Assembly: GCA_002919305.1 (NCBI GenBank) | Contig: PKFB01000058.1 | Span: 119,549-183,548 of the forward strand | DNA length: 64,000 bases | Source: Actinomycetales bacterium | GTDB lineage: Bacteria > Actinomycetota > Actinomycetes > Mycobacteriales > Micromonosporaceae | Reading direction: 5' to 3' | Shown here: positions 19,195 to 28,319 of the stretch, in pieces | Numbering within the stretch: the first letter of the stretch is position 1 | How the letters are laid out: the number at the start of each line of letters is the position of its first letter | The notes under the pieces: generated by a model | Database searches by the model: none | What the model was told of the DNA's origin: nothing | What the model saw: only the letters and a program-made list of their open reading frames with translations | Program-made: the position numbers and the translations under genes

Positions 19195-19208
19195 GCACAC
19201 GTCCAACT

Positions 19209-20312
19209 TCACAAAATGGTCCAGGTATCCCCGCTATGCAGCAGGCTGGCGAGTTCAGCCTCCGCCCCCTGGGTCACCTTGGCCTGGGCCGTCGTGACCT
19301 GACCGCGAACCAGCTCATCGTAGGTGGGGCGATCCACGGCCCGGAACACCCCGATCGGGGTATGAGACAGATCCTCACCCGACAGCCGGCTCAACGCGAA
19401 GGCGTACGCCGGATCCGGCACCGTCACATCATGCGTGATGATCTCCGAGGCGGGCACCGACGCGGTGTCGACCACACGGAGCCCGAAGCCCGCCGGGTCG
19501 CGGACCACGGCGTACTCCTGGTTCGCCCCAAAGACCACCGGCTGACCGTGCTCCAACCGGATCAGGGAGCTGTCCCGGCTGGAGGGGTCCTTCAGCACGT
19601 CGAAGGCGCCGTCGTTGAAGATGTTGCAGTTCTGGTAGATCTCCACCAGCGCGCTGCCAGGGTGGTGCGCCGCCGCCCGCAACACCGAGATCAGGTGCTT
19701 GCGGTCGGAGTCGATGGTGCGGGCCACGAAGGAGGCCTCGGCGCCGAGCGCGAGCGAGATCGGGTTGAACGGCCAGTCGGCCGAGCCGACCGGCGTACTC
19801 TTCGTGATCTTGCCAAGCTCGGAGGTGGGGGAGTACTGCCCCTTGGTAAGCCCGTAGATCCGGTTGTTGAACAGCAGGATCTTCACGTTCACGTTACGGC
19901 GCAACGCGTGGATCAGGTGATTCCCACCGATCGACAGCGCGTCTCCATCGCCGGTGACGACCCACACCGACAGGTCCGGCCGGGCGACCGCCAATCCGGT
20001 GGCGATCGCCGGGGCCCGGCCGTGAATGGAGTGCATGCCGTAGGTCTCGACGTAGTACGGGAACCGGGACGAGCAGCCAATGCCGGAGATGAAGACGATG
20101 TTCTCCCGGCGTACCCCCAACTCAGGCAGGAAGGACTGAACCGCGGCCAGGATCGCGTAGTCGCCACAGCCTGGGCACCACCGGACCTCTTGGTCGCTCT
20201 TGAAGTCCTTAGCGGTGAGCCTGCCCTCCGCCTTGGGGACCAGCTGCAAAGACCGAGGCACCGTGGCCCCCGGGGCCGGGGCACCGGACGGCGCGGCATC
20301 GGGCCTAGGCAT
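19209..20312 (-). CDS. korB: 2-oxoacid:ferredoxin oxidoreductase beta subunit
   Basis: The thiamine diphosphate-binding beta subunit of a KorAB-type enzyme, which oxidatively decarboxylates a 2-oxoacid (probably 2-oxoglutarate) to the acyl-CoA and reduces ferredoxin. In 367 residues it has CPGCGDY (46-52) with cluster cysteines and the TPP motif GDGDALSIGGNH (121-132) followed by NN at about 149. The ATG at 20312 overlaps the korA end by eight bases, showing tight coupling. A longer start at 20393 lies inside korA and is unlikely. This enzyme can bypass or complement 2-oxoglutarate dehydrogenase in actinobacteria. Confidence 0.92.
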   Translation of the reverse strand: MPRPDAAPSGAPAPGATVPRSLQLVPKAEGRLTAKDFKSDQEVRWCPGCGDYAILAAVQSFLPELGVRRENIVFISGIGCSSRFPYYVETYGMHSIHGRAPAIATGLAVARPDLSVWVVTGDGDALSIGGNHLIHALRRNVNVKILLFNNRIYGLTKGQYSPTSELGKITKSTPVGSADWPFNPISLALGAEASFVARTIDSDRKHLISVLRAAAHHPGSALVEIYQNCNIFNDGAFDVLKDPSSRDSSLIRLEHGQPVVFGANQEYAVVRDPAGFGLRVVDTASVPASEIITHDVTVPDPAYAFALSRLSGEDLSHTPIGVFRAVDRPTYDELVRGQVTTAQAKVTQGAEAELASLLHSGDTWTIL

Positions 20313-22167
20313 TCTTGACGACCTCCTCCAGCGCGCTCTCCAGCTCGGCGGCTGTGAACGGCAGGCCCCGGACCTGGTTGTAGCTGATGACATCGACCAG
20401 GAACCTGGCCCGCAGCAGCGTCGACAACTGCCCCAGGTTCATCTCTGGGACAACCACCCGCTGGTAGGAGCGCAGCACTTCGCCGGTGTTAGCCGGCAGC
20501 GGCGACAGGTGGCGCAGATGCGCCTGTGCGATCTTCACACCCCGGGCGCGGAGCTGACGGCACGCGGCACCGATCGGCCCGTACGTGGAGCCCCAACCCA
20601 GCACCAACACCTCGGCGTCGTTGTCGGGGTCATCCACCGTCAACGGCGGGATGTCCTGGGCAATGCCCTCAATGCGGGCCGCCCGCAGCCGCACCATCTT
20701 GTCGTGGTTGGCCGGGTCGTAGGAGATCTCACCTGAGCCGTCGGCCTTCTCCAGACCACCGATCCGGTGCTCCAGACCGGGCGTACCCGGCACCGCCCAA
20801 GGCCGCGCCAGGGTTTGGGGGTCCCGCTTGTACGGCCAGAACACCCGACGGCCGTCAGGCAGCTCATGGTTCGGCTCGGTGGCGAACTCCACGCGCAGGT
20901 CCGGCAGCTCATCGATCTCAGGCAGCAGCCACGGTTCTGAGCCGTTGGCCAGGTAACCGTCGGAGAGCAGCACCACTGGGGTGCGGTACTTCAACGCGAT
21001 CCGGCACGCCTCCAACGCGGCGTAGAAGCAGTCTGCCGGGGACTGTGGGGCGATCACCGCGGCCGGGGCCTCCCCGTGCCGACCGAACAGGGCCAGCATC
21101 AGATCGGCCTGCTCGGTCTTGGTCGGCATACCCGTCGACGGGCCGGCGCGCTGGATGTCGCAGATCACCAGCGGCAGCTCCAAGGCCACGGCGAGGCCGA
21201 TGGTTTCAGCCTTAAGCGCCACACCGGGGCCGCTGGTGGTGGTTACGCCCAACGCCCCACCGTAGGAGGCGCCCAAGGCGGCGCCGACCGCCGCGATCTC
21301 GTCCTCGGCCTGGAAGGTCGTGACGCCGAACTTCTTGTGCTTGGACAGCTCGTGCAGCACATCCGAGGCGGGCGTGATGGGGTACGCGCCGAGGAACAGC
21401 GGCAGCCCGCTGCGGACGGAGGCGGCGAGCAAGCCGTAGGACAGGGCGACGTTACCGGTGATGTTGCGGTAGGTGCCCGGGGCCATCTTGGCCGGCTTCA
21501 CCTCATAGCGGACCGCGAAGCTCTCCGTGGTCTCGCCGAAGTTCCAGCCGGCTTTGAAAGCCGCGATGTTAGCCTGGGCCAGCTCTGGCCGCGCCGCGAA
21601 CTTGCGTTCCAGGAACCGGATGGTGCTCTCGGTCGGACGCGAGTACATCCACGACAGCAGGCCGAGGGCGAACATGTTCTTAGCCCGCTCGGCTTCCTTC
21701 TTCGACAGGTCGAAGTCCTGTAGCGCCGCAACCGTCATGCTGGTCAACGCCACCGGCGCGACGGTGTAGTCCGCCAGGGAGCCGTCGGTGAGCGGGTCGC
21801 TGTCGTACCCGACCTTGGCCAGATTGCGTTTGGTGAACTCGTCGGTGTTGACGATCACCGTCGCACCTGAGGGAAGGTCGCCGATGTTGGCCTTCAAGGC
21901 CGCCGGATTCATGGCAACCAGAACATCGGGTGCGTCACCCGGCGTGAGGATGTCGAAGTTCGCGAAATGTACCTGGAAGCTGGAGACGCCGGGCAATGTC
22001 CCGGCCGGGGCGCGGATCTCGGCGGGGAAGTTCGGGAGAGTAGATAGATCATTGCCCAGCTGCGCGGTCTCGGAGGTGAACCGGTCACCGGTGAGCTGCA
22101 TCCCATCGCCGGAGTCACCAGCGAACCGGATGACCACCCGATCCAATTGTCGGACCTGCTTGGCCAC
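20305..22167 (-). CDS. korA: 2-oxoacid:ferredoxin oxidoreductase alpha/gamma fusion subunit
   Basis: This is the large subunit of the KorAB enzyme. Residues 1 to about 200 form the gamma domain (RFAGDSGDGMQLTG near residue 13), fused to the pyrimidine-binding alpha domain (about 235 onward, with YPITPASDVLHEL near residue 265) and a CoA-related C-terminal domain. The 620-residue length matches two-subunit actinobacterial enzymes. GTG 22167 follows AGGAGG at nine bases. The 350 bases upstream contain several TGTGA/TCACA half-sites, including one close to the Crp/GlxR consensus. Confidence 0.92.
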   Translation of the reverse strand: MAKQVRQLDRVVIRFAGDSGDGMQLTGDRFTSETAQLGNDLSTLPNFPAEIRAPAGTLPGVSSFQVHFANFDILTPGDAPDVLVAMNPAALKANIGDLPSGATVIVNTDEFTKRNLAKVGYDSDPLTDGSLADYTVAPVALTSMTVAALQDFDLSKKEAERAKNMFALGLLSWMYSRPTESTIRFLERKFAARPELAQANIAAFKAGWNFGETTESFAVRYEVKPAKMAPGTYRNITGNVALSYGLLAASVRSGLPLFLGAYPITPASDVLHELSKHKKFGVTTFQAEDEIAAVGAALGASYGGALGVTTTSGPGVALKAETIGLAVALELPLVICDIQRAGPSTGMPTKTEQADLMLALFGRHGEAPAAVIAPQSPADCFYAALEACRIALKYRTPVVLLSDGYLANGSEPWLLPEIDELPDLRVEFATEPNHELPDGRRVFWPYKRDPQTLARPWAVPGTPGLEHRIGGLEKADGSGEISYDPANHDKMVRLRAARIEGIAQDIPPLTVDDPDNDAEVLVLGWGSTYGPIGAACRQLRARGVKIAQAHLRHLSPLPANTGEVLRSYQRVVVPEMNLGQLSTLLRARFLVDVISYNQVRGLPFTAAELESALEEVVKNA

Positions 22168-22517
22168 GAAGTGGACCTCCTTGGAAACTGACCGAGAGCG
22201 CCGAACTGGCGGCGAGATCTCACACGCGGCCAGCTATGTGATGGCAAAACGGCTTCTTAGGTGATGCTACGTCGGTCAACACCTGTCGTCCCCCTGCCTG
22301 TCGCGTATCACACTGTTGCAGGGTGCGTGATCAAGCTCGAGGCGGACTCGAGCGGGTTGAGGCCGTCTCAGGAAGCGGTACCTGACAGTGGCAGGTCGAG
22401 GATCATCAATGAAGTCCTCGGCCCCTATTGCGTACAGCCCATCCCAATTGTTCAGGGTACGCGTGTTTTTCGGTGTGATCTAGCTCAAGTTCTGCTTCCG
22501 GCCTGGAGCTCGCAGGA
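22168..22517 (-). promoter_or_regulatory. korA upstream region with Crp-like half-sites
   Basis: No gene is visible here. TGTGATCTAGCTCAAG (22474-22489) matches 14 of 16 positions of the TGTGANNTANNTCACA consensus of Crp/GlxR-type regulators. Further half-sites include TCTCACA near 22217, TGTGATG near 22237, ATCACAC near 22308 and CGTGATCAAG near 22325. The best site is about 310 bases from the korA start, so the promoter may lie well upstream or the site may serve another role. Confidence 0.35.
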
Positions 22518-23801
22518 TCATGAGGGCGGCAGTGGCGCTTCAGGCGTTTGGCTCGTCGTCTGCTCCGGGCGGGAAGGCGGTGACGACGCGTCGAAGGCGG
22601 GAATCTCTGGGTTTTGCTCCGTGATGGACCACTCACCGTTCCAGCTCGCCCGCACCGTGCGGGTGCGTGGGGATTCGGAACGAGGATCGGAGCTGAACTG
22701 GATGACCAGCTCGGAGTCAGCGATCTGGAAGTCGTCGAGCTGTTCGCCTGTCGGGTTGAGCTCAACCGGGACGTAGTCGAAGGTGGTCAACGTCCCCTCT
22801 TCCAGGTAGAGGACAACCAGGCGGTCGACCTCGTTAAACCCGTCAGGGCCGCAGCCCACCGTGGTCACGATGGTGTTGACCTCTGGCAGGAACGGGTCGT
22901 AGAGCGTGGGGTACGGGTCAACCGCGATGAGCCACTCATAGTCACCCGGCGGGCTGGCGCGGCCGTCCTCGAAGGTGTAGGTGCCGCCGTCGCAGCCTTC
23001 AGGCTCATCCGGCATCGCCGGAAGCGTGATCGTCGTGTTGTGGAGGTCGATCTCTTCCAGGTGGATGACCGGCGGTTCGTCGACCCCCATCCTCGGTGAC
23101 GACGCCGGGGGCTGCGGCGGCGATGGAGAGGGCGTAGGCGAAGAAGATACCGAGAAACTCGGAGAAGGTTCACGAGCCGCCTCGGTACCGTCGGTGGGCC
23201 GTGATCCCTGATACAGGACGATCGAGCCGGCGAGGACCACGATCGCGGCCGCCGCTGAGAGGCCTCCCGTCAGCCAACGGCGCTGACTCCGACGACGGGC
23301 GGAGGTGAGGATGGTGGCGACGGGAGGAGCCGGAAAGTTCTGGTAGGCGGTGGCGCGGTACGCGGCGAAAGCGCGGCGAATGAGTTCATCCAGGTGAGGA
23401 TCGTCCTCCTCATCCCGGTTATGGATGACCTTCAGCACGAGACGCTGACTGCCCGTCTCGAGGGTGTCCTCGTCCATTTGAAGAGAAATCGTCGAATCAT
23501 CACCCTCTGAGCGCTGTTGCGCCTCTTCTGCAGACTGTGTCTCTGCGGATTGCGTCCCTGTGGTCTGCGCCTCTGCGGACTGAGCCTCTGTCTCTACGGA
23601 CTGCGCCTCCGTGGCCTGCCGCGCATCGCCTGTCTGTTCTGTATCGCTTGTCGTATCGCTTGTCTGTTCTGCCTCGTTCGCAGACCCGGTGGTCGACTCG
23701 TCACTGGGCCGCTGGTCAGGATCCTTGTCGAGGACGTCCCTGTTGAGGGCGTCGCGGGGCTCTTCACCGGTTCCCGTGTCGGGGAATTCCTCGGGCGTCA
23801 C
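22518..23801 (-). CDS. Single-pass membrane protein, probable partner of the adjacent sigma factor
   Basis: The 427-residue product begins one base after the sigma gene stop, with GTG at 23801. Residues 1-105 are acidic and rich in Thr, Ser, Gln and Glu, with degenerate TEAQSAE/TGTQSAE repeats. Residues 110-175 look like a folded cytoplasmic segment, a membrane helix spans about 177-197, a Pro/Ser linker about 210-236, and an extracellular domain fills the rest. There is no HxxxCxxC zinc motif. An anti-sigma role is inferred only from topology and gene order. The acidic N-terminal extension is unusual. Confidence 0.7.
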   Translation of the reverse strand: MTPEEFPDTGTGEEPRDALNRDVLDKDPDQRPSDESTTGSANEAEQTSDTTSDTEQTGDARQATEAQSVETEAQSAEAQTTGTQSAETQSAEEAQQRSEGDDSTISLQMDEDTLETGSQRLVLKVIHNRDEEDDPHLDELIRRAFAAYRATAYQNFPAPPVATILTSARRRSQRRWLTGGLSAAAAIVVLAGSIVLYQGSRPTDGTEAAREPSPSFSVSSSPTPSPSPPQPPASSPRMGVDEPPVIHLEEIDLHNTTITLPAMPDEPEGCDGGTYTFEDGRASPPGDYEWLIAVDPYPTLYDPFLPEVNTIVTTVGCGPDGFNEVDRLVVLYLEEGTLTTFDYVPVELNPTGEQLDDFQIADSELVIQFSSDPRSESPRTRTVRASWNGEWSITEQNPEIPAFDASSPPSRPEQTTSQTPEAPLPPS

Positions 23802-23802
23802 G

Positions 23803-24369
23803 TCACTTCACCTCCTTCACCGGCTCGCTCTCGGCCAGATACTTGCCGAGCTCCGCGCGTCCCCGATGCAGCCAGGACTTCACGGTTCCCTCAGCAACCC
23901 CACACTCACGAGCGATATCCGCAACGGACATATCGGCCAGATAGTGCAACACCATCGCCCGACGCTGATTCGCGGAGAGACGGCGTAACGCCGTGATTAA
24001 GACCACGTGATCAGGGCTGGGGGGTGGGGCGTTCTCAGGAGGCGTGGACCGAGCGAGGAACCGGCGTATCACGCCCAGTCGGCGATGCCGACTGGTCGCT
24101 AAATTCCAGGCGACCCGACGGACCCAGGCGACGGGATCCTCGTACTTACCGATCTGATCCCAACGCTGCCATGCCCGCGTGAACGCTTCTTGCACGATGT
24201 CCTGTGCCTCGGAGGCGTCCCCGACATACGCGTACAGCTGAGCGGAGAGATCACTGAATCTCGCGTGGTACAGAGAAGTGAACTCCGCCTCCGACCGCAT
24301 GGGCATCCCCTCGTCAAGCGTGGCGACGGGCGCCATCATCCCAGGTATGCCGGTTAGCGCTACCGTCAT
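23803..24369 (-). CDS. ECF-family RNA polymerase sigma factor (SigE-like)
   Basis: This is a second group 4 sigma factor, 188 residues. Region 2 is seen in DASEAQDIVQEAFTRAWQRW and DPVAWVRRVAWNLATSRHRR; region 4 in LSANQRRAMVLHYLADMSV and the helix-turn-helix CGVAEGTVKSWLHRGRAEL. The ATG at 24369 is preceded by GGAGG and AGGAAGGGG on the minus strand; a shorter start near residue 24 is possible. It is divergent from nuoA of the second complex I set and is followed by a single-pass membrane protein that probably regulates it. Confidence 0.87.
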   Translation of the reverse strand: MTVALTGIPGMMAPVATLDEGMPMRSEAEFTSLYHARFSDLSAQLYAYVGDASEAQDIVQEAFTRAWQRWDQIGKYEDPVAWVRRVAWNLATSRHRRLGVIRRFLARSTPPENAPPPSPDHVVLITALRRLSANQRRAMVLHYLADMSVADIARECGVAEGTVKSWLHRGRAELGKYLAESEPVKEVK

Positions 24370-24559
24370 CCCCTTCCTACCTCCAATCGAAGGTGCTGTC
24401 TGACGAGGGGTCCGCAGCGGGTCATGGCCCGCCCCGGACAGCCGTCCCCCAACAACACGTTGTGCCCCTCAACACCGTTGCGGTCATTACCTGGATTCCC
24501 ATCAGGCCGGTTGGCGGATTGCGAGAAGATGGCCAGGCTGCCTAGCCCGGATCTGCGAC

Positions 24560-24565
24560 TAGGCT
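24560..24565 (+). promoter_or_regulatory. -10 element of a probable leaderless nuoA promoter
   Basis: TAGGCT lies exactly seven bases before the GTG at 24573, which would place the transcript start at or next to the start codon. No Shine-Dalgarno sequence precedes nuoA, which agrees. No good -35 was found at the standard distance. Confidence 0.45.
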
Positions 24566-24572
24566 CAAAACC

Positions 24573-24944
24573 GTGGACGGTTATCTGGGTGGGTATGCGT
24601 CCTTGGGGCTCCTTCTGATCGCGGCTGCCCTGCTGTTCGTTGTCGCCTTCGGCGCTAACCGGCTGCTTAGCCCTCGTAACCCGAGCGGAGCGAAGACGAC
24701 GACGTATGAGTGTGGCATCGATCCGGTGCCGGGCGACTGGGCACAGGCCCAGATCCGCTATTACGTCTTCGCGTACCTGTATGTGCTCTTCGCGGTGGAG
24801 AGTGTCTTCCTGTTCCCGTGGGCCATGGTCTTCGACCGCCCTGGGTTCGGGGTGGTCACCCTGGTTGAGATGGGCGTCTTCATCGCGGTGCTCGCCCTTG
24901 GACTGTTGTACGCCTGGCGCAAAGGGGTGTTGCGCTGGACCTGA
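24573..24944 (+). CDS. nuoA: NADH-quinone oxidoreductase subunit A (second nuo set)
   Basis: NuoA is a small three-helix membrane subunit near the quinone site. The 123 residues show the family motif TTYECGIDPVPGDW with its cysteine near residue 46, followed by RYYVFAYLYVLFAVESVFLFPW. The GTG start has no Shine-Dalgarno site and is probably leaderless. It opens a second complex I gene set, about 12.7 kb after the first nuoN. nuoB follows after 89 bases, which contain a CCACCC/GGGTGG hairpin and another TAGGCT (25004-25009), so nuoB may have its own promoter. Confidence 0.94.
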   Translation: MDGYLGGYASLGLLLIAAALLFVVAFGANRLLSPRNPSGAKTTTYECGIDPVPGDWAQAQIRYYVFAYLYVLFAVESVFLFPWAMVFDRPGFGVVTLVEMGVFIAVLALGLLYAWRKGVLRWT

Positions 24945-25033
24945 CCGACCACCCGCGGGTCGTGGGTGGCCCTTCTGATGGGGTTGAGGAGCGCCACGCT
25001 CGCTAGGCTGGGTGGGACCGTTCGGAGGTGGTC

Positions 25034-25684
25034 ATGGCGCGAGAACTCCCGACCGTACCGGCCCGGCAGGGCGTGGGAGGGGTCCTCGGCGAACCGATCC
25101 GGTTCGTGCTCAACTGGGGGCGCCGCTACTCGCTGTGGGTGTTCAACTTCGGGCTCGCCTGCTGCGCCATTGAGTTCATCGCGGCCTCCATGGGACGCCA
25201 CGACTTCATGCGGCTCGGCGTGATCCCATTCGCCCACGGCCCTCGACAAGCCGACCTGATGGTGGTCTCCGGCACCGTCACCGACAAGATGGCGCCCGCG
25301 ATTCAGCGCCTGTACCAGCAGATGCCGGAGCCCAAGTACGTCATCTCCTTCGGGGCCTGCTCCAACTCCGGCGGCCCCTACTGGGACTCCTACTCGGTGA
25401 CCAAAGGCGTGGATCAGTTGATCCCGGTCGATGTGTACGTGCCGGGCTGTCCACCACGCCCTGAGGCGTTGCTGCACGGCATTCTGCGTCTTCAGGAGAA
25501 GATCGCCGCCGAACAGGCCGGACTCGGTGGCGTCCGTCGCGCAGAGACCGAACCGCCGGCGGGCATGACGGACAAGGACGCCCTGGGACGGGCGGGAGGC
25601 ACCGATGCCGGCTCACTCGCCGCGCCGGTGATTCCCCCGCCGACCGCCCCCAGCGACGCCGAGCGATCCGTACCCCGCGACTGA
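25034..25684 (+). CDS. nuoB: NADH-quinone oxidoreductase subunit B (second nuo set)
   Basis: NuoB carries the terminal N2 [4Fe-4S] cluster that reduces quinone. The ligands are present: the tandem Cys43-Cys44 in LACCAIEF, Cys109 in GACSNSGG, and Cys139 in PGCPPRPE. The ATG at 25034, five bases after GGAGG, is preferred over an in-frame GTG at 25028 and gives 216 residues. A hydrophilic C-terminal tail of about 50 residues exceeds the family core. The next genes on this strand are 5 kb away, beyond an inserted opposite-strand segment. Confidence 0.94.
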   Translation: MARELPTVPARQGVGGVLGEPIRFVLNWGRRYSLWVFNFGLACCAIEFIAASMGRHDFMRLGVIPFAHGPRQADLMVVSGTVTDKMAPAIQRLYQQMPEPKYVISFGACSNSGGPYWDSYSVTKGVDQLIPVDVYVPGCPPRPEALLHGILRLQEKIAAEQAGLGGVRRAETEPPAGMTDKDALGRAGGTDAGSLAAPVIPPPTAPSDAERSVPRD

Positions 25685-25741
25685 CCGCCTGATCGCCGCC
25701 TTTCCATGCCTGTTTCCGTGCCTGCGACCACCACCTCCCGC

Positions 25742-27226
25742 TTAGGCGGGTTGCCCAGCCAGCTGAGGCAACGCCGGGCCCGCCGTGGGCGGGAACAACT
25801 GGACCACACCGCCCGCGCCACGTCGTTGAGACACCCAGGAGCCGATCGCCTCCTGACACGCGTGGTCGATATGCCGCAGCTCCCGTAGGTCCAGCTCGAC
25901 GTCAACATCTCGGGGCAGCGCCTCCAATTCCGCGGTGATGCGGGGCAGCCGCAAAAACGTGGCGTTACCGGCAAGGCGTACCCGTGAGATGTCACCGCTT
26001 CGAGTGACAGCGACCACCAGGTGCGAGACCTCCCACGCGCACTTCACCGTCGCGGCGAGCAGGCCAAACAACACCCCAATCAGTAGGTCGGTCGTCAGAA
26101 CCGCCGCCGCGGTGCCCAACATCACCACCAGTTCACGGCGGTCACGGCGCCACAGCTGAGCCATGGCCGATGGGTTAGCCAGCTTCCAGCCGCTGTAGAG
26201 CAGCACACCGGCCAATGCGGCGACGGGAACTAGCTCCAGCACCCCCGGCAGCAGCGCCACAAACGCCAGCAGCCACACCCCGTGCAGCACCCGGGACAAC
26301 TTGGTACGCGCACCCGCCTGCACATTGGCGGCGCTACGTACGATCACCGCGGTCAGCGGCAGCGCCCCCAACAATCCACACACGCTGTTGCCGGCGCCTT
26401 GGGCCACCAGCTCGGCGTTGAATCGGGTACGCGGCCCGTCATGCATCCGGTCCACCGCCGCGGCGCTGAACAGGCTCTCCGCGGACGCGATGAGGGCGAA
26501 GGTGAGCGTTAATCCGAGCACCTCCGGATCGAGCCACAGCGCCAGTGTCGACATGTCAGACAACCGCAACGCCTCGGTGATAGTCCCGATCCGCACCCTT
26601 GGCACCAGCAGATCCAACGCCGTGGCCACCATGGTCGCGGCGATGACCGCCACCAACGAGCCAGGAACGGCACGAACCGGCGCGGGCAGACGAGGCCACA
26701 ATGCCACAGCGACGATGGTCAACACACCGATCCCTACCGCCGCGAGCGCATCCGGCTTGTGCGCCACCGCGTACGCCAGCCCAGGGAGCCCGATGACGCT
26801 CTCCTCGATGTCGGTCACCGGTGGATGCCCGGCCAGTGGGTAAACCTGTCCGAAGACCAGCAGCAGTCCGATACCGGTGAGCATGCCCTGAACCACGGAC
26901 AGGGAGATCGCCTGGAAAAACCGGCCCAAGCGCAGCAGGCCCAGCCCGATTTGAATCAACCCCGCACCCAGGACCACCGGGGTGAGAACCCCGACTCCAT
27001 GCTGGGTGACCGCCTCGAAGACCAGAACCGTCATGCCGGCTGCGGGACCGCTCACCTGCAGGCTACTGCCCGGCAGCATCCCGGTCACCAGGCCGCCGAC
27101 GATCCCGGTGATAATGCCGAGCTCTACCGGTACGCCCGAGGCGAGAGCAACCCCCGTGCACAGCGGCAAGGCGACCAGAAACACCACGAGAGAAGCCGCG
27201 ACGTCTCCGAACAAGGACTGGCGCAT
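25742..27226 (-). CDS. SulP-family anion permease with STAS domain
   Basis: This is a SLC26/SulP-type inner-membrane transporter for anions such as sulfate or bicarbonate. Residues 1 to about 390 hold ten or more hydrophobic helices, with family stretches ALPLCTGVALASGVPVELG near residue 20 and AGPAAGMTVLVFEAV near residue 60. Residues from about 400 to 494 form a small STAS domain ending in a helix after ELDLRELRHIDHACQEAI. The specificity cannot be read from the sequence. It is convergent with nuoB and sits between nuoB and nuoC of the second complex I set, with its promoter side toward the AT-rich island. Confidence 0.9.
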   Translation of the reverse strand: MRQSLFGDVAASLVVFLVALPLCTGVALASGVPVELGIITGIVGGLVTGMLPGSSLQVSGPAAGMTVLVFEAVTQHGVGVLTPVVLGAGLIQIGLGLLRLGRFFQAISLSVVQGMLTGIGLLLVFGQVYPLAGHPPVTDIEESVIGLPGLAYAVAHKPDALAAVGIGVLTIVAVALWPRLPAPVRAVPGSLVAVIAATMVATALDLLVPRVRIGTITEALRLSDMSTLALWLDPEVLGLTLTFALIASAESLFSAAAVDRMHDGPRTRFNAELVAQGAGNSVCGLLGALPLTAVIVRSAANVQAGARTKLSRVLHGVWLLAFVALLPGVLELVPVAALAGVLLYSGWKLANPSAMAQLWRRDRRELVVMLGTAAAVLTTDLLIGVLFGLLAATVKCAWEVSHLVVAVTRSGDISRVRLAGNATFLRLPRITAELEALPRDVDVELDLRELRHIDHACQEAIGSWVSQRRGAGGVVQLFPPTAGPALPQLAGQPA

Positions 27227-27803
27227 GGAAGCGAACCCTTCACGTGCGTCAGATGGAAGAAGCCGTCTTCAGCGAAAGCCAACCAACCGTATCCGCATAG
27301 TGACGAAGCGAAGTCATAGCGCGCCAGAAGATCGAAGAACGCGCGTATGTGTGCGCTCTCACCAGGCTTTCCGAAGCGGTATACGTCGGTGTGGCGTGTC
27401 GCACCTGTCGTGGGATGCGACTGACCTCACCTGGGCTCGCCCAGTCTTGTTATCACCTATCTGCGGAGTCGCCAGGCGTTCCCATCCTGGTCTGTCACTG
27501 CCCGATCTGTTTGGTACGCGTTGCGCAAACCCGTAAGTCAGTTCCCTAGATCCGCCCAGCTGCTCCAGGGTGTGCCCTGTGCGTACCGCGAAGCCGACGG
27601 GCACGCGGACCGCGCCACCACACGTCTACCGGTCACTACCGGTGAGAAAGCCATGGTGTTGTGCTCTTCCTGGGCGGAGTTCAGTTCTATGGGACGGGAG
27701 TGTAGGAAGGGGATTGTGGCGGGCGGCGAGATCGCAGTAGGGGTAGATTTCGGTCCTTGATTCATCAGTATCGAGAGGCATTCCATGACCGAAGAAAACG
27801 CGC
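27227..27803. other. Non-coding stretch between sulP and the low-GC module
   Basis: No supportable gene is seen in these 577 bases. GC content falls toward the island on the right. The words GCGGGCGGC and GCAGTAGGGGTA (near 27720-27747) recur at 27918-27937 inside the frameshifted gene, hinting at a small partial duplication, but the shared stretch is short. Confidence 0.4.
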
Positions 27804-28319
27804 TCACCAGTAGTATCTGGATGGCAAGGAATCGCAGATGATGACATCCGTCGAGTCCACCACCGACAATGCTTTCCGGTGTGGTCGCGGTAGATAGCGG
27901 CGACGTATCGGGAGAAGAGCGGGCGGCAGTAGGGGTATCGGACGTTGTAGATGACTGTTCCTGCGTAGGGTTCGATTTCGTTGCGTTCTGTTCTTAGGAA
28001 TTCCGTGGTGATGGGTTCGGGGGTGTGGGCTGGTAGGTAGGTTCCACCAGTGGGTGGAGTGGAATTCGATGTCGAAGCCGGTGACGATCGGTGGGTGATG
28101 TAGGTCGAGTTCGGTGTAGATCCAGGTACCACCGCCAGACGCGTCAGTAGCTGCTGATGCGGTTTCAGTCGTCGGGATAGGCAGGGTACAGGCTGTTGGT
28201 TCGCCATCGTCTCGGGTGAACCAGATGACACCTGCCACTCCGGCGACAACGAGGACGGTAGCGGCAGCGACGATTGTGAGGGGAAGCGGATACCACCCGT
28301 CACGAGAACGAAGAGTCAA
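27804..28319 (-). CDS. Membrane-anchored protein of the low-GC module, carrying two compensating frameshifts
   Basis: This is the last gene of the four-gene module. The N-terminal part (TTG at 28319, with AGGA eight bases before it) encodes a membrane helix at about residues 13-35 and an outside segment. Near 28042-28043 the coding signal jumps to another frame, reading for example YLPAHTPEPIT and YAGTVIYNVRYPYC. Near 27871-27873 it returns to the first frame (ALSVVDSTDVIIC) and reaches the same stop. One extra and one missing base would explain this. Corrected, the protein is about 171 residues. I recognise no family. It may be decayed or hold sequence errors. It overlaps the upstream gene by 20 bases. 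Confidence 0.6.
   Translation of the reverse strand: MTLRSRDGWYPLPLTIVAAATVLVVAGVAGVIWFTRDDGEPTACTLPIPTTETASAATDASGGGTWIYTELDLHHPPIVTGFDIEFHSTHWWNLPTSPHPRTHHHGIPKNRTQRNRTLRRNSHLQRPIPLLPPALLPIRRRYLPRPHRKALSVVDSTDVIICDSLPSRYYW

Noticed and set aside
18924..20318. 464-codon plus-strand frame opposite korB
   Set aside because: Shadow of korB, whose TPP and cysteine motifs are clear. The frame opposite phoX (15455-16654) is rejected for the same reason.
27521..27760. 79-codon plus-strand frame beside the low-GC module
   Set aside because: No start signal or family likeness, and it overlaps the degenerate end region of the module.
27626..28303. 225-codon alternative frame starting with GTGA overlap in the low-GC module
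   Set aside because: Its first half is low-complexity Ser/Pro without a membrane helix, while the other frame there encodes a clear membrane segment. Only its middle part is credible, and this is explained by the two frameshifts.
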